A stretch of 10,418 nt of DNA from Candidatus Caldipriscus sp. T1.2 (GTDB lineage Bacteria > Hydrothermota > Hydrothermia > LBFQ01). The position numbers and the translations under genes were made by a program. The number at the start of each line of letters is the position of its first letter. Positions within the stretch are counted from its first letter, which is position 1. The notes under the pieces are model-generated. The model worked only from the letters and a program-made list of their open reading frames with translations, was not told where the DNA came from and did not search any database. Where the stretch lies: assembly GCA_000980735.1 (NCBI GenBank), contig LBFQ01000067.1, positions 1 through 10,418 on the forward strand, read 5' to 3'. Positions 1 through 6,615 of the stretch are shown piece by piece.

Positions 1-29
1 TGCCTGCAGGTCGACTCTAGAGGATCCCC
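1..29. other. Cloning-vector polylinker (pUC18/19 type)
   Basis: The first 29 bases contain, in order, PstI (CTGCAG), SalI (GTCGAC), XbaI (TCTAGA) and BamHI (GGATCC) sites, followed by CC, which is the left half of the pUC SmaI site. This order and spacing is that of the pUC18/19 multiple cloning site. Native DNA therefore begins at about base 30, after a blunt SmaI-type junction. The reading frame of the first gene stays open through the vector bases, so any conceptual translation of 1-29 is an artefact. Confidence 0.96.
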
Positions 30-423
30 TTCCGAGGGACTTTTGCTCCTTACACACGATGGGGAGCTTATACACAGGCTAACCCATCCCAAATACGGTA
101 TAAGGAGGGGTTATGTGGTTGAGGTGGATGGAAAGGTGGATGAGGGAGTGGTTAAGGGTTTTTTGGAGGGGGTGGAGGATAGGGGGGAAATTCTGAGGGC
201 GGTGGAATGTAAAATCTTGGGGAAAAATAGGCTTTTTGTGGTGTTGAAAACAGGAAAATACAGGGAGATAAGGAGGATGGCGGAGAAATTTAACTTAAAG
301 GTTTTGAGGTTAAAGAGGGTTTTTTATGGGAACGTAAAGCTGGATCTGGAGGTGGGGAAATGGAGGTATTTGAGGGAGGATGAGGTTAAAACCCTGAAAT
401 CCCTGGTTGGTATGCCCCCTTAA
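30..423 (+). CDS. Pseudouridine synthase, RsuA/RluB/RluE/RluF family, 5'-truncated
   Basis: This is the C-terminal ~130 residues of a 16S/23S rRNA pseudouridine synthase, which isomerises a specific rRNA uridine. The insert opens with SEGLLLLTHDGEL, matching the family's (S/T)xGLLLLTxDGEL strand. It continues with HPKYGIRRGYVVEVDG (the HPxYxxxKxYxVxVxG motif) and then, about residues 71-83 of the visible part, LKTGKYREIRRM, the family's EGKxRQIRRM motif. It ends with the usual LRLKRVFYGNVKLDLEVGKWRYL tail. The catalytic aspartate of the GRLDxxSxGLL motif, together with any N-terminal S4 domain, lies upstream of the cloning junction and is missing. The TTG at base 43 is an internal leucine codon, not the start. 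The subfamily (RsuA, RluB, RluE or RluF) cannot be decided without the N-terminus. Confidence 0.9.
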
Positions 424-437
424 AATTCCCTCCTATG
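421..437 (+). promoter_or_regulatory. Putative leaderless promoter (-10 box) of pyrR
   Basis: TAAAAT at 421-426 overlaps the TAA stop codon of the upstream pseudouridine synthase gene. It is followed by eight bases, TCCCTCCT, and the ATG of pyrR. No Shine-Dalgarno lies before this ATG; the gap is pyrimidine-rich. No convincing -35 box is seen. The same TAnAAT-N8/9-ATG layout recurs at four other operon-first genes in the window, which is the main reason to call it. Confidence 0.5.
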
Positions 438-968
438 TACGTCCTTTTGAATTCCAAGCAGATGGACAGGATATACAGGAGGCTCGCCCTTCAGATCTGG
501 GAAGATTACGAGGATTTAGAAAACTTGGCGATAATAGGGATAAAAACTAGGGGGGTTTTTCTCGCAAGGAGGATAGCGAAATACATTAAGGAGTATGCGG
601 GGGTTGATTTGAAGATGGGGGAGCTAGATATAACCTTTTATAGGGATGATCTTTCCTTGGTCGCGGAGGTGCCTCAGGTTAAGGGGAGCGATATCCCTTT
701 TTCCGTTGAAGGGAGGGATATACTTTTGGTTGATGATGTTTTATATACGGGGAGGACGGTAAGGGCTGCGATGGAGCATATATTTGAATTTGGAAGGCCC
801 AGGAGCATAAAGTTGTGTGTCTTGATAGACAGGGGGTGGAGGGAGCTTCCGATATTTGCGAACTTTGTGGGGAAAACCATAACTACAACGGAAAAGCAGG
901 TGGTAAAGGTTAGATTACCCGAGACGGACCCGGTTGAGGAAGAGGATGTGGTCATAGTTGAAAAATGA
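435..968 (+). CDS. pyrR: Bifunctional pyr operon regulator / uracil phosphoribosyltransferase PyrR
   Basis: The 177-residue length is typical of PyrR. The protein binds UMP/UTP and pyr mRNA in the species studied and also converts uracil plus PRPP to UMP. Visible signatures are GIKTRG (35-40), FYRDD (68-72), and the type I phosphoribosyltransferase PRPP loop DILLVDDVLYTGRTVRAA (95-112), which in PyrR reads VDDVLxTGRTVRAA. An LIDRGWRELPI segment (130-140) follows, as in the family. The ATG at 435 comes 12 bases after the preceding stop and has no Shine-Dalgarno. The gene's 3' end shares ATGA with the next ORF, suggesting translational coupling. No pyrimidine biosynthesis gene and no attenuator-like structure is visible in the window, so it probably acts on pyr mRNAs elsewhere or mainly as a salvage enzyme. 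The family call is secure; the regulatory role here is inferred. Confidence 0.95.
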   Translation: MYVLLNSKQMDRIYRRLALQIWEDYEDLENLAIIGIKTRGVFLARRIAKYIKEYAGVDLKMGELDITFYRDDLSLVAEVPQVKGSDIPFSVEGRDILLVDDVLYTGRTVRAAMEHIFEFGRPRSIKLCVLIDRGWRELPIFANFVGKTITTTEKQVVKVRLPETDPVEEEDVVIVEK

Positions 969-1177
969 GATACATAATACTCGGGCTTTATATTTTTGCG
1001 GTATTTTGGCTCCTCTTAAGCTCCGCGAACTTATACATAAACTGGAGAAAGCTTAGGGAAATCGAGGGAGAGATCCTGAAGAAAAGGGCGAGAATAGAAA
1101 TTTGGAAGGCGGAGATTGAAATTATAAAAAATGCGAAGCAAAGCCCTGACTTTCATCTTCCTTTTAGGAATCGTTAG
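965..1177 (+). CDS. Small single-pass membrane protein with coiled coil
   Basis: This is a 70-residue protein that I cannot assign to a family. Residues 3-22 form one hydrophobic transmembrane segment (IILGLYIFAVFWLLLSSANL). About 27-56 is a highly charged stretch with heptad-like spacing of Leu/Ile (KLREIEGEILKKRARIEIW onward), predicted to be a coiled coil. The TM-plus-coiled-coil plan recalls FtsB/DivIC/FtsL divisome proteins, but no diagnostic residues support that name. The start overlaps the pyrR stop (ATGA). The end runs 47 bases into the MFS gene, which is a long overlap; without it the 162-bp interval would be empty. Both the coupling and the sensible architecture favour a real gene. 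The final ~15 residues encoded within the overlap look unstructured. Confidence 0.62.
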   Translation: MRYIILGLYIFAVFWLLLSSANLYINWRKLREIEGEILKKRARIEIWKAEIEIIKNAKQSPDFHLPFRNR

Positions 1178-2273
1178 CCTCTTTGCGGATATAACATACG
1201 AAGGGGCAAGGGGAATAACCGGACCTTTCCTTTACACCTTGGGCGCGAGCGCCTGGATCGTGGGGCTTGTGGGGGGAATAGGGGAGTTTGTGGGATATGG
1301 TTTTAGGCTCATATCCGGCTACATAGCGGATAAAACTAAGCTATATTGGCCCCTGGCATTTTTGGGATACCTTTTAAACCTTTTGTCCGTTCCCCTACTT
1401 TCCTTCGCAAAAAGCTGGGAATTTGCCTCCTTTCTGATAATTTCCGAGAGGTTTGGAAAGGCTATAAGAGCTCCCGCGAGGGATACCATAATATCCTTTG
1501 CATCTTCAAACATCGGTTTGGGTAAGGGTTTTGCCATACATGAAGCTTTGGATCAGATAGGGGCGGTTCTCGGTCCCCTCTTTGTTGCCTTTGTCCTCGC
1601 AAGATCAAAGAATTACCATGAAGCTTTCCTATTTTTGGGAATCCCAGCCATAATAAGCTTAGCTTTTTTAACACTATCCATATTCCTTTACCCAAAACCC
1701 GAGGGGATAGAGGCTAAAACGGAGAAAATTGAAATTTTCTCCGCAAGCTCATTTAAGCTTTACCTAATTTTCGTTTTCCTCACTGTCCTCGGTTTCCCCC
1801 ACTTCCAAATTTTATCCTATCATTTAAAGAGTGCGGGTACCCTTCAGGATGAAACCATTCCCCTTCTCTTTGCCCTAGCCATGGGTTTGGACGCGATCTT
1901 TGGACTCCTTGCGGGTTTTTCCTTCGATAGATTCAAGCTGAGGATACTATTCTTACTACCCTTCCTTTCCGCACCCATAACCCTTTTTGGTTTTCTCTTT
2001 AAGGGCGTCCCTTCCGTTATAATGGCGGTTTCCCTTTGGGGTTTTGTTATGGGGATACACGAAACCGTGCTTAAGTCGGCGGTTGCTTATATTGTACCTA
2101 AGGAAAGGAGGGCAGGGGCGTTCGGGGTATTCCATACGATATACGGCGCATCTTGGTTTTTGGGAAGTGCAGTTTTTGGCTTTCTTCATGAGCTATCAGT
2201 TTATTATCTCCTTGCCTTTGCTTTGATTTCCCAGATCTTGGCGTTTTTTGTTTTAATTAGAATGCGAAAATGA
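1131..2273 (+). CDS. Major facilitator superfamily transporter
   Basis: The protein has 380 residues with about 12 predicted transmembrane helices, acting in the inner membrane. The N-terminal SLFADITYEGARGITGPFL (16-34) and the loop GFRLISGYIADKTKLYWPL between helices 2 and 3 (an MFS motif-A-like loop) mark a widespread bacterial MFS subfamily. Further family features are SERFGKAIRAPARDTIISFA, HEALDQIGAVLGPLFVAF and an RRAGAFGVFHTIYGASWFLGS segment in the second half. The substrate is unknown; this subfamily has no well-characterised member that I can name. The start is placed at ATG 1131 because the first helix begins directly after MRSKA. No good Shine-Dalgarno precedes it, and the start lies inside the preceding small ORF. 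Its stop overlaps the next gene's ATG as ATGA, so both are probably co-translated. Confidence 0.9.
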   Translation: MRSKALTFIFLLGIVSLFADITYEGARGITGPFLYTLGASAWIVGLVGGIGEFVGYGFRLISGYIADKTKLYWPLAFLGYLLNLLSVPLLSFAKSWEFASFLIISERFGKAIRAPARDTIISFASSNIGLGKGFAIHEALDQIGAVLGPLFVAFVLARSKNYHEAFLFLGIPAIISLAFLTLSIFLYPKPEGIEAKTEKIEIFSASSFKLYLIFVFLTVLGFPHFQILSYHLKSAGTLQDETIPLLFALAMGLDAIFGLLAGFSFDRFKLRILFLLPFLSAPITLFGFLFKGVPSVIMAVSLWGFVMGIHETVLKSAVAYIVPKERRAGAFGVFHTIYGASWFLGSAVFGFLHELSVYYLLAFALISQILAFFVLIRMRK

Positions 2274-3031
2274 GGGTGGCGCTTGGGCAAATTGATACCA
2301 CGGATAAAAGGGAGGTTTTGGAAAAGGTGGAGTTTTTGGTAAGGAAAAACTCTGCTGATATATTCGTATTTCCGGAACTTCTGACGACGGGATACAAGGA
2401 GGTTGCGGAAAACGCCGAGGATATAAACGGTGAAAGCTTGAGATTTTTAAGGGGACTTTCAAGGGAAACGGGAAAGGCCCTTGTCTTCTCCATGGCATTA
2501 AGGAGGGATGATGGGATATACAACACCGCGTTTTTTATTTTGGGGGATAGGATATTTTATTACGATAAGGCTCACCTTTTCAAACCCCTTGGCGAGGGGG
2601 AAATTTTCAAGCCCGGAAGGTCTCTAAGGCTCTTCGAAACGGAAATTGGAGGCAATCCCTTTAAGTTCTCCTTGCAAATTTGCTACGACCTTAGGTTTCC
2701 AGAAGCTTTTAGAAAGCTCGCCTTGAACGGTGTTAAGATAATTTTTATACCCGCCCAATGGCCCTTAACTAGAGTTGGGGTATGGAACTCTATGCTCGTT
2801 TCAAGGGCCGCGGAAAACGGGATCTTTATTGTGGGTTGCAATAGGGTGGGGGAGGAGAAGGGTATAGTGTATGGGGGCAACTCTTCGGTTATTTCTCCAG
2901 CGGGGGAGGTACTCGTTAGGTTGGGGGAAAGGGAAGGTTTTGCGGTGGTAGATGTTGATTTAAAAGAGGTGGAAAGAGTAAGGGAAAGGATAAACGTCCT
3001 GGCGGATGTTGTGGATCTTGATATAGAATAA
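2270..3031 (+). CDS. Carbon-nitrogen hydrolase (nitrilase superfamily), omega-amidase-like
   Basis: This 253-residue cytosolic amidase-type enzyme has the nitrilase-superfamily catalytic residues in place: Glu36 (VFPELLTTGY), Lys100 (YYDKAHLF), a second Glu near 109 (KPLGEGEIF) and Cys138 (SLQICYDLRFPE). The YDKxHLF...GE...F.PG and CYDLRFPE motifs resemble the omega-amidase/Nit2/YafV group, which hydrolyses alpha-ketoglutaramate and alpha-ketosuccinamate. Substrate cannot be fixed from sequence; other branches such as N-carbamoyl amidases remain possible. The gene starts within the MFS stop (ATGA), and a strong terminator begins at its stop codon, so it is the last gene of the pyrR unit. A TAGAAT six bases before its ATG (2258-2263) could be an additional promoter, but the spacing differs from the other promoters. 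Confidence 0.92.
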   Translation: MRVALGQIDTTDKREVLEKVEFLVRKNSADIFVFPELLTTGYKEVAENAEDINGESLRFLRGLSRETGKALVFSMALRRDDGIYNTAFFILGDRIFYYDKAHLFKPLGEGEIFKPGRSLRLFETEIGGNPFKFSLQICYDLRFPEAFRKLALNGVKIIFIPAQWPLTRVGVWNSMLVSRAAENGIFIVGCNRVGEEKGIVYGGNSSVISPAGEVLVRLGEREGFAVVDVDLKEVERVRERINVLADVVDLDIE

Positions 3032-3057
3032 AAAAAGGGGGGACTATAGTCCCCCCC
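3030..3057. terminator. Palindromic intrinsic terminator between convergent genes
   Basis: Six G's (3037-3042) plus AC pair with GT plus six C's (3049-3056) around a TATA loop, giving an 8-bp GC-rich stem. An extra C lies at 3057. On the minus strand the stem is followed directly by seven T's (complement of A's at 3030-3036), a classic Rho-independent terminator for the barrel/OmpA gene that ends at 3080. On the plus strand the stem is followed by AAAGCTTTTT, a weaker tail, so it may also end the amidase transcript. It overlaps the amidase stop codon by two bases. Confidence 0.9.
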
Positions 3058-3079
3058 AAAGCTTTTTCTCGGTTTTTCC

Positions 3080-5788
3080 TTACTTCTTTATGCCGAGGAC
3101 CTTCACCACCACCCTCCTGTTGAGGGCATGTTCGGCCTCGGTTTTGGCGTTCCTAACCACGGGCATGCTTGCACCGTAACCTTTGGCCACAAGTCTTCCG
3201 CTTTCGGCGCACCCGTTATTTACGAGCCAATCCACCACGGACTGGGCCCTTGCTTGAGAGAGCCTTAGGTTGTAAGTTGCTGATCCCCTTGTATCCGTAT
3301 GTCCCTGTATCTCAACTATGACGTCCGGGTTTTCCTTGAGGAAGGTGCATATTTCCCTTAGGGCGGGTTCTGCCTCGGGTTTAAGGGTAGCCTTATTCAA
3401 GTCAAAGTATATGTTCCTAAAGGTTATCTCGGTTCCCTTCTTTACGAGCTCAAAGACCACTTCCTTTGTTCCCCTCTCAACCACCACCACCCTAACCTGC
3501 TCCGCGTATGCGGGATCCTTTGCCTTAACCCTAAGGTTGTAACTTCCTACGGGTATGTCCTTAACGGTTACGGAACCGGAGGTTGGATCGGTTTCGTAGG
3601 GTCCGATGTTCTGCCCCTCGAATATTATCGTTGCGGAAACGGGCTTCTTGTTATCCCTATCAACGACGGTTATAATCAGGCTACCCCTTATAACGGAAGG
3701 CTGTAGGGAGAAGTTCTTTAAGTTATCCCCCTCGTTGAGCTTTATAACCTCCGTGTAGGTTTGGTAATCAATAGCGCTCACCTTAACGGTGTAGGTTCCC
3801 ACAGGTACGTTCTCTATCCTGTATATTCCGTCGTTATCTGTGGTTGCGGATGTTATCCCTTCGACGCTCACCACCGCGCCCGCTATGCCCTTACCACTTT
3901 CCGCATCAGAAACCTTACCAAAGAGATTTGCCCCCTTCTTCTTGGGAACTGGAGTTAAAGCCACCCTCATCGTGTAAGTTTGTCCCTCCGCGAGACTAAC
4001 GATTTCCGAATAATCAAGGTATCCCTCCGCATCAAAGGTTAGGGTATATGCTCCGGGTTTTAAGTTGTCAAACCTAAAGGAACCGCTCCTGTCCGTTATT
4101 ATGCTCTGGCCCGTCTCCTTCAAAAGCACGTTCACACCTCTTATAGGAGTTCCCTTCTCCTTATCCGTGACCACACCCAATATTGAACCCGCCTTTACCT
4201 CCGCCTTTTGCACCTCCGCACCCTTTACGAGATAAGCGTCCCTTACCAAGGGCTTATCCTCCACCGCAACGGATACGGAGAAGGATTGATAACCTGGGGC
4301 GCTAAAGATCAAGGTATATGCGCCGGAGGTTATGTTCTCTATCTTGTAAGCTCCGTCATCTTGGGTTATAGTCTCCGCTCCTGTTTCCTTAACCAAAACC
4401 CTCGCCCCACCTATGGGCCTGTTGGTTTCCCTATCGTAAACTATGCCGGTTATGTACGTCGCTTTTGCTGGTACGAGCTCAACGTTCACTATCGCGGGCT
4501 GTCCGGGTTTTACATCCACAATCCTAGTGGTGGTGGTGTAATTTTGTGCGGAGAAGATCAAAGTGTAGGAACCGGGTTTGACGTTTTCAAATTTATAAGC
4601 CCCATCATCGCCAGTTATAACCGATACGTTCGTCTCCTTGAGTAAAACCCTAACGTTACCGAGGGTTTTTCCGGATGCTTTGTCAAACACGACACCGGCG
4701 ATATAAGTGGGTTGGGGCTTTTCCTTCTCGGGTTTCTTCTCAACCGGCGGAACGAAGGTGTAGCTCAGGCCAAGCCAGAGGGCGAAGTTTGGATTCCAGA
4801 ACCTGTTAAACCAAGAGTCCGGTTTTGTCATTTCTTGCTTTCTTCCGCTGGTATCCACGAGGACATAAGAGTATTTCCTTATGTTATCAAGGTTTCTCGT
4901 ATCGTTTATATTCTTCCCGTCAAACCAGAAAACTTTTTCCGCCCCTACGCTTATTATGAAGCCTCCGGCATCAAGGTTTGCACCGCCCGTTATATAGAAA
5001 GGAGAACCCCAAGTCCTATCCTTGTAAAAGTCCTCAAGGGATACCTCAAAGAAGGGATGGAAGCCGGGGAGGGTAGCCATAATGGAACCACCGTAAAAGA
5101 TCTGATCGTCTTTGTCATCCGAAAGGTTATTTGTACTATATCCGTAGTTCAGGTTTATTTGCAGGTATTTGTTGTTTGGGAGGAAGGTAAATAGGCCCCT
5201 TACCGCATAACCCTGATCCCCGTAAGTGAAGGTCCTGAAGACTCCACCCTTCTGGTACCAACCTCTGGAGTCGGATATAAATTTATCTTGGGATGTGTCC
5301 CTCGTGTGGGCTATCTTTATGTTTGAGATCCCGGGAGTAAAGTAGAGTCCCGCAACGCCTAGGGAGAAGGAGATGTTTTCAAAGTGTATTGGGAAGATGA
5401 GCTTACCCGCAAGGTACAGATCTCCCCATCCGTGGGAGTGGAGGTTGTCGCCATACAACCTGTCGTAAACGGGATTGTTTTTATCCCACCCGTCAAAGTG
5501 GTAAGAGCCCATTATGGCAAGTTCAAAGAACCTCTGCCCGTACCCTATGCCGAAGAGGTCGCTCGCGGAGTAGAAGCCGTCTATATACTCTTTCTGCCCC
5601 GTGGGTGTTGTATCTCTGAATGGGAGCTCGTTGGCTATCCAGCCGTATGCCTGCGAGAAGTTGAACACTAAGGCGAATGGACTGTACTGCCCCATCACGT
5701 AGTTTGGGGCTATCGCGGAGATGGTCCTCCTAACACCCTTTAGGGTGTAGAGGGAAGGACCGTAGGAAATTAAAAGGATGCTTACCAT
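3080..5788 (-). CDS. Outer-membrane beta-barrel protein with Ig-like (CarboxypepD_reg/PEGA-like) repeats and C-terminal OmpA domain
   Basis: The protein has 902 residues. About 10-346 is rich in aromatic and amphipathic strands and ends in LWLGLSYTF, as expected of a porin-like barrel. A KPEKEKPQP linker (352-360) leads to four carboxypeptidase-regulatory-like Ig domains at about 361-439, 443-519, 534-612 and 619-695, each with a core like DDGAYKFENVKPGSYTL...A.Y. A more divergent PEGA-like repeat follows at 700-781. The OmpA C-terminal domain (787-899) has YFDLNKATLKPEAEPAL, IQGHTDTRGSATYN and NRRVVVKVLG. The Asp of GHTDTRG and the Arg of NRR are the residues that bind diaminopimelate in peptidoglycan. 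The inferred role is tethering the outer membrane to the wall, perhaps with solute passage through the barrel. The ATG at 5788 is the only in-frame start after an upstream TAA. It gives only a very short hydrophobic leader (VSILLIS) with no N-terminal Lys/Arg, an atypical signal peptide. Its promoter is divergent from that of pstB. Confidence 0.9.
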   Translation of the reverse strand: MVSILLISYGPSLYTLKGVRRTISAIAPNYVMGQYSPFALVFNFSQAYGWIANELPFRDTTPTGQKEYIDGFYSASDLFGIGYGQRFFELAIMGSYHFDGWDKNNPVYDRLYGDNLHSHGWGDLYLAGKLIFPIHFENISFSLGVAGLYFTPGISNIKIAHTRDTSQDKFISDSRGWYQKGGVFRTFTYGDQGYAVRGLFTFLPNNKYLQINLNYGYSTNNLSDDKDDQIFYGGSIMATLPGFHPFFEVSLEDFYKDRTWGSPFYITGGANLDAGGFIISVGAEKVFWFDGKNINDTRNLDNIRKYSYVLVDTSGRKQEMTKPDSWFNRFWNPNFALWLGLSYTFVPPVEKKPEKEKPQPTYIAGVVFDKASGKTLGNVRVLLKETNVSVITGDDGAYKFENVKPGSYTLIFSAQNYTTTTRIVDVKPGQPAIVNVELVPAKATYITGIVYDRETNRPIGGARVLVKETGAETITQDDGAYKIENITSGAYTLIFSAPGYQSFSVSVAVEDKPLVRDAYLVKGAEVQKAEVKAGSILGVVTDKEKGTPIRGVNVLLKETGQSIITDRSGSFRFDNLKPGAYTLTFDAEGYLDYSEIVSLAEGQTYTMRVALTPVPKKKGANLFGKVSDAESGKGIAGAVVSVEGITSATTDNDGIYRIENVPVGTYTVKVSAIDYQTYTEVIKLNEGDNLKNFSLQPSVIRGSLIITVVDRDNKKPVSATIIFEGQNIGPYETDPTSGSVTVKDIPVGSYNLRVKAKDPAYAEQVRVVVVERGTKEVVFELVKKGTEITFRNIYFDLNKATLKPEAEPALREICTFLKENPDVIVEIQGHTDTRGSATYNLRLSQARAQSVVDWLVNNGCAESGRLVAKGYGASMPVVRNAKTEAEHALNRRVVVKVLGIKK

Positions 5789-5803
5789 AGGTCGGGTATT
5801 ATA
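5786..5803 (-). promoter_or_regulatory. Putative leaderless promoter (-10 box) of the barrel/OmpA gene
   Basis: Read on the minus strand, a consensus TATAAT (plus coordinates 5798-5803) is followed by nine bases, ACCCGACCT, and then ATG (5788-5786). No Shine-Dalgarno is present and no clear -35 hexamer is seen 16-18 bases upstream. The transcript would start within a few bases of the ATG. The box sits back to back with that of pstB in a 46-bp intergenic space. Confidence 0.6.
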
Positions 5804-5819
5804 AGGTTGGAAACGGGTT

Positions 5820-5837
5820 TAGAATTTTCCCCTTATG
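5820..5837 (+). promoter_or_regulatory. Putative leaderless promoter (-10 box) of pstB
   Basis: TAGAAT at 5820-5825 is followed by nine bases, TTTCCCCTT, and the ATG of pstB. There is no Shine-Dalgarno. No recognisable -35 box is seen. No clear Pho box-like direct repeats are seen in the 46-bp divergent intergenic region, although this lineage's PhoB site is unknown. Confidence 0.55.
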
Positions 5838-6590
5838 AAAGTAAAAATTGATGTGAGAAATCTGAATTTTTACTATGGCTACAAGCAGGTTCTGTTTAAC
5901 ATAAGTTTGCCTATTTACGAGAATGCAATAACCGCAATAATCGGACCTTCGGGTTGTGGAAAAACGACGTTTATAAGGGTTCTGAATAGGATGTATGAGG
6001 GGATAGAAGGGGCGAGGGCGGAGGGGGAGGTTTTGCTTGATGGGGAAAACATCATTTCCAAGGATTACGATCTAATAAAGCTCAGGTCAAAGGTGGGTAT
6101 GGTTTTTCAAAAACCCAACCCTTTCCCCAAAAGCATATTTGAGAACGTCGCTTACGGTCTTAGGATAAGGGGGATAAGGGATAAGGATTTCATTTACGAG
6201 AAGGTAAAGGACTCCCTTATAAAGGCGGCTTTATGGGATGAGGTGAAGGATAGGTTGAAGGATCACGCTTATTCCCTTTCCGGTGGGCAACAGCAGAGGC
6301 TGTGCATAGCAAGGGCCCTTGCGGTGGATCCGGAGGTTTTGTTGTTTGATGAACCCACAAGCGCAATAGACCCAATAGGAACAGCAAAGATAGAGAATCT
6401 TTTGTCAGAGCTTTCAAAAAGCATAACCATAGTTTTGGTAACACACAGTATGCATCAGGCGGCGAGGGTTTCCCATTACACAGCATTTTTCCATAACGGA
6501 AGCCTCGTGGAGTTCGGGGAGACAAAGCAAATATTTGTCAAACCCAAAGAAAAGCTCACGGAGGACTATATAACGGGAAAGTTCGGATGA
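5835..6590 (+). CDS. pstB: Phosphate ABC transporter ATP-binding protein PstB
   Basis: This 251-residue cytoplasmic ATPase normally drives the PstCA phosphate permease. It has Walker A GPSGCGKTT (37-45), Q-loop VFQKPNPFP (90-98), signature LSGGQQQRLCIARALA (148-163), Walker B VLLFDEPTSAIDP (168-180) and H-loop His204 (VTHSM). The FQKPNPFPKSIFENVAYGLR stretch and the SAIDPIGTAKIE segment are characteristic of PstB rather than other ABC ATPases. Its usual partners pstS, pstC, pstA and phoU are not in the window: upstream is a divergent envelope gene and downstream a peptidase with its own promoter. It must therefore pair with permease subunits encoded elsewhere. The start has no Shine-Dalgarno but a well-placed -10-like box. 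Confidence 0.94.
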   Translation: MKVKIDVRNLNFYYGYKQVLFNISLPIYENAITAIIGPSGCGKTTFIRVLNRMYEGIEGARAEGEVLLDGENIISKDYDLIKLRSKVGMVFQKPNPFPKSIFENVAYGLRIRGIRDKDFIYEKVKDSLIKAALWDEVKDRLKDHAYSLSGGQQQRLCIARALAVDPEVLLFDEPTSAIDPIGTAKIENLLSELSKSITIVLVTHSMHQAARVSHYTAFFHNGSLVEFGETKQIFVKPKEKLTEDYITGKFG

Positions 6591-6597
6591 GCGACGG

Positions 6598-6615
6598 TAT
6601 AATATCCATACGATG
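6598..6615 (+). promoter_or_regulatory. Putative leaderless promoter (-10 box) of the S9 peptidase gene
   Basis: A consensus TATAAT at 6598-6603 lies seven bases after the pstB stop codon. It is followed by nine bases, ATCCATACG, and then ATG. No Shine-Dalgarno is present. The geometry is identical to the barrel/OmpA promoter (TATAAT-N9-ATG), indicating that the peptidase is transcribed from its own start and not only by read-through from pstB. Confidence 0.6.

Noticed and set aside
43..45. TTG at 43 as the start of the first gene
   Set aside because: The conserved family strand SEGLLLLT spans it, so it is an internal leucine codon of a truncated gene.
2258..2270. TAGAAT six bases before the amidase ATG as a sixth leaderless promoter
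   Set aside because: The spacing (N6) and the missing CC tract do not fit the other five, and the ATGA overlap already explains expression. It remains a weak possibility.
4208..5194. Long plus-strand ORFs (145 and 160 codons) opposite the barrel/OmpA gene
   Set aside because: They are antisense to a convincing multi-domain protein, their translations show no family motif, and the openness follows from the codon bias of the opposite strand.
5700..5760. AGGAGG on the minus strand near 5731 as a Shine-Dalgarno for a shorter barrel/OmpA start
   Set aside because: No ATG, GTG or TTG lies at a suitable distance in frame; the nearest in-frame GTG/ATG are about 27-30 bases further on and would remove the only possible signal sequence.
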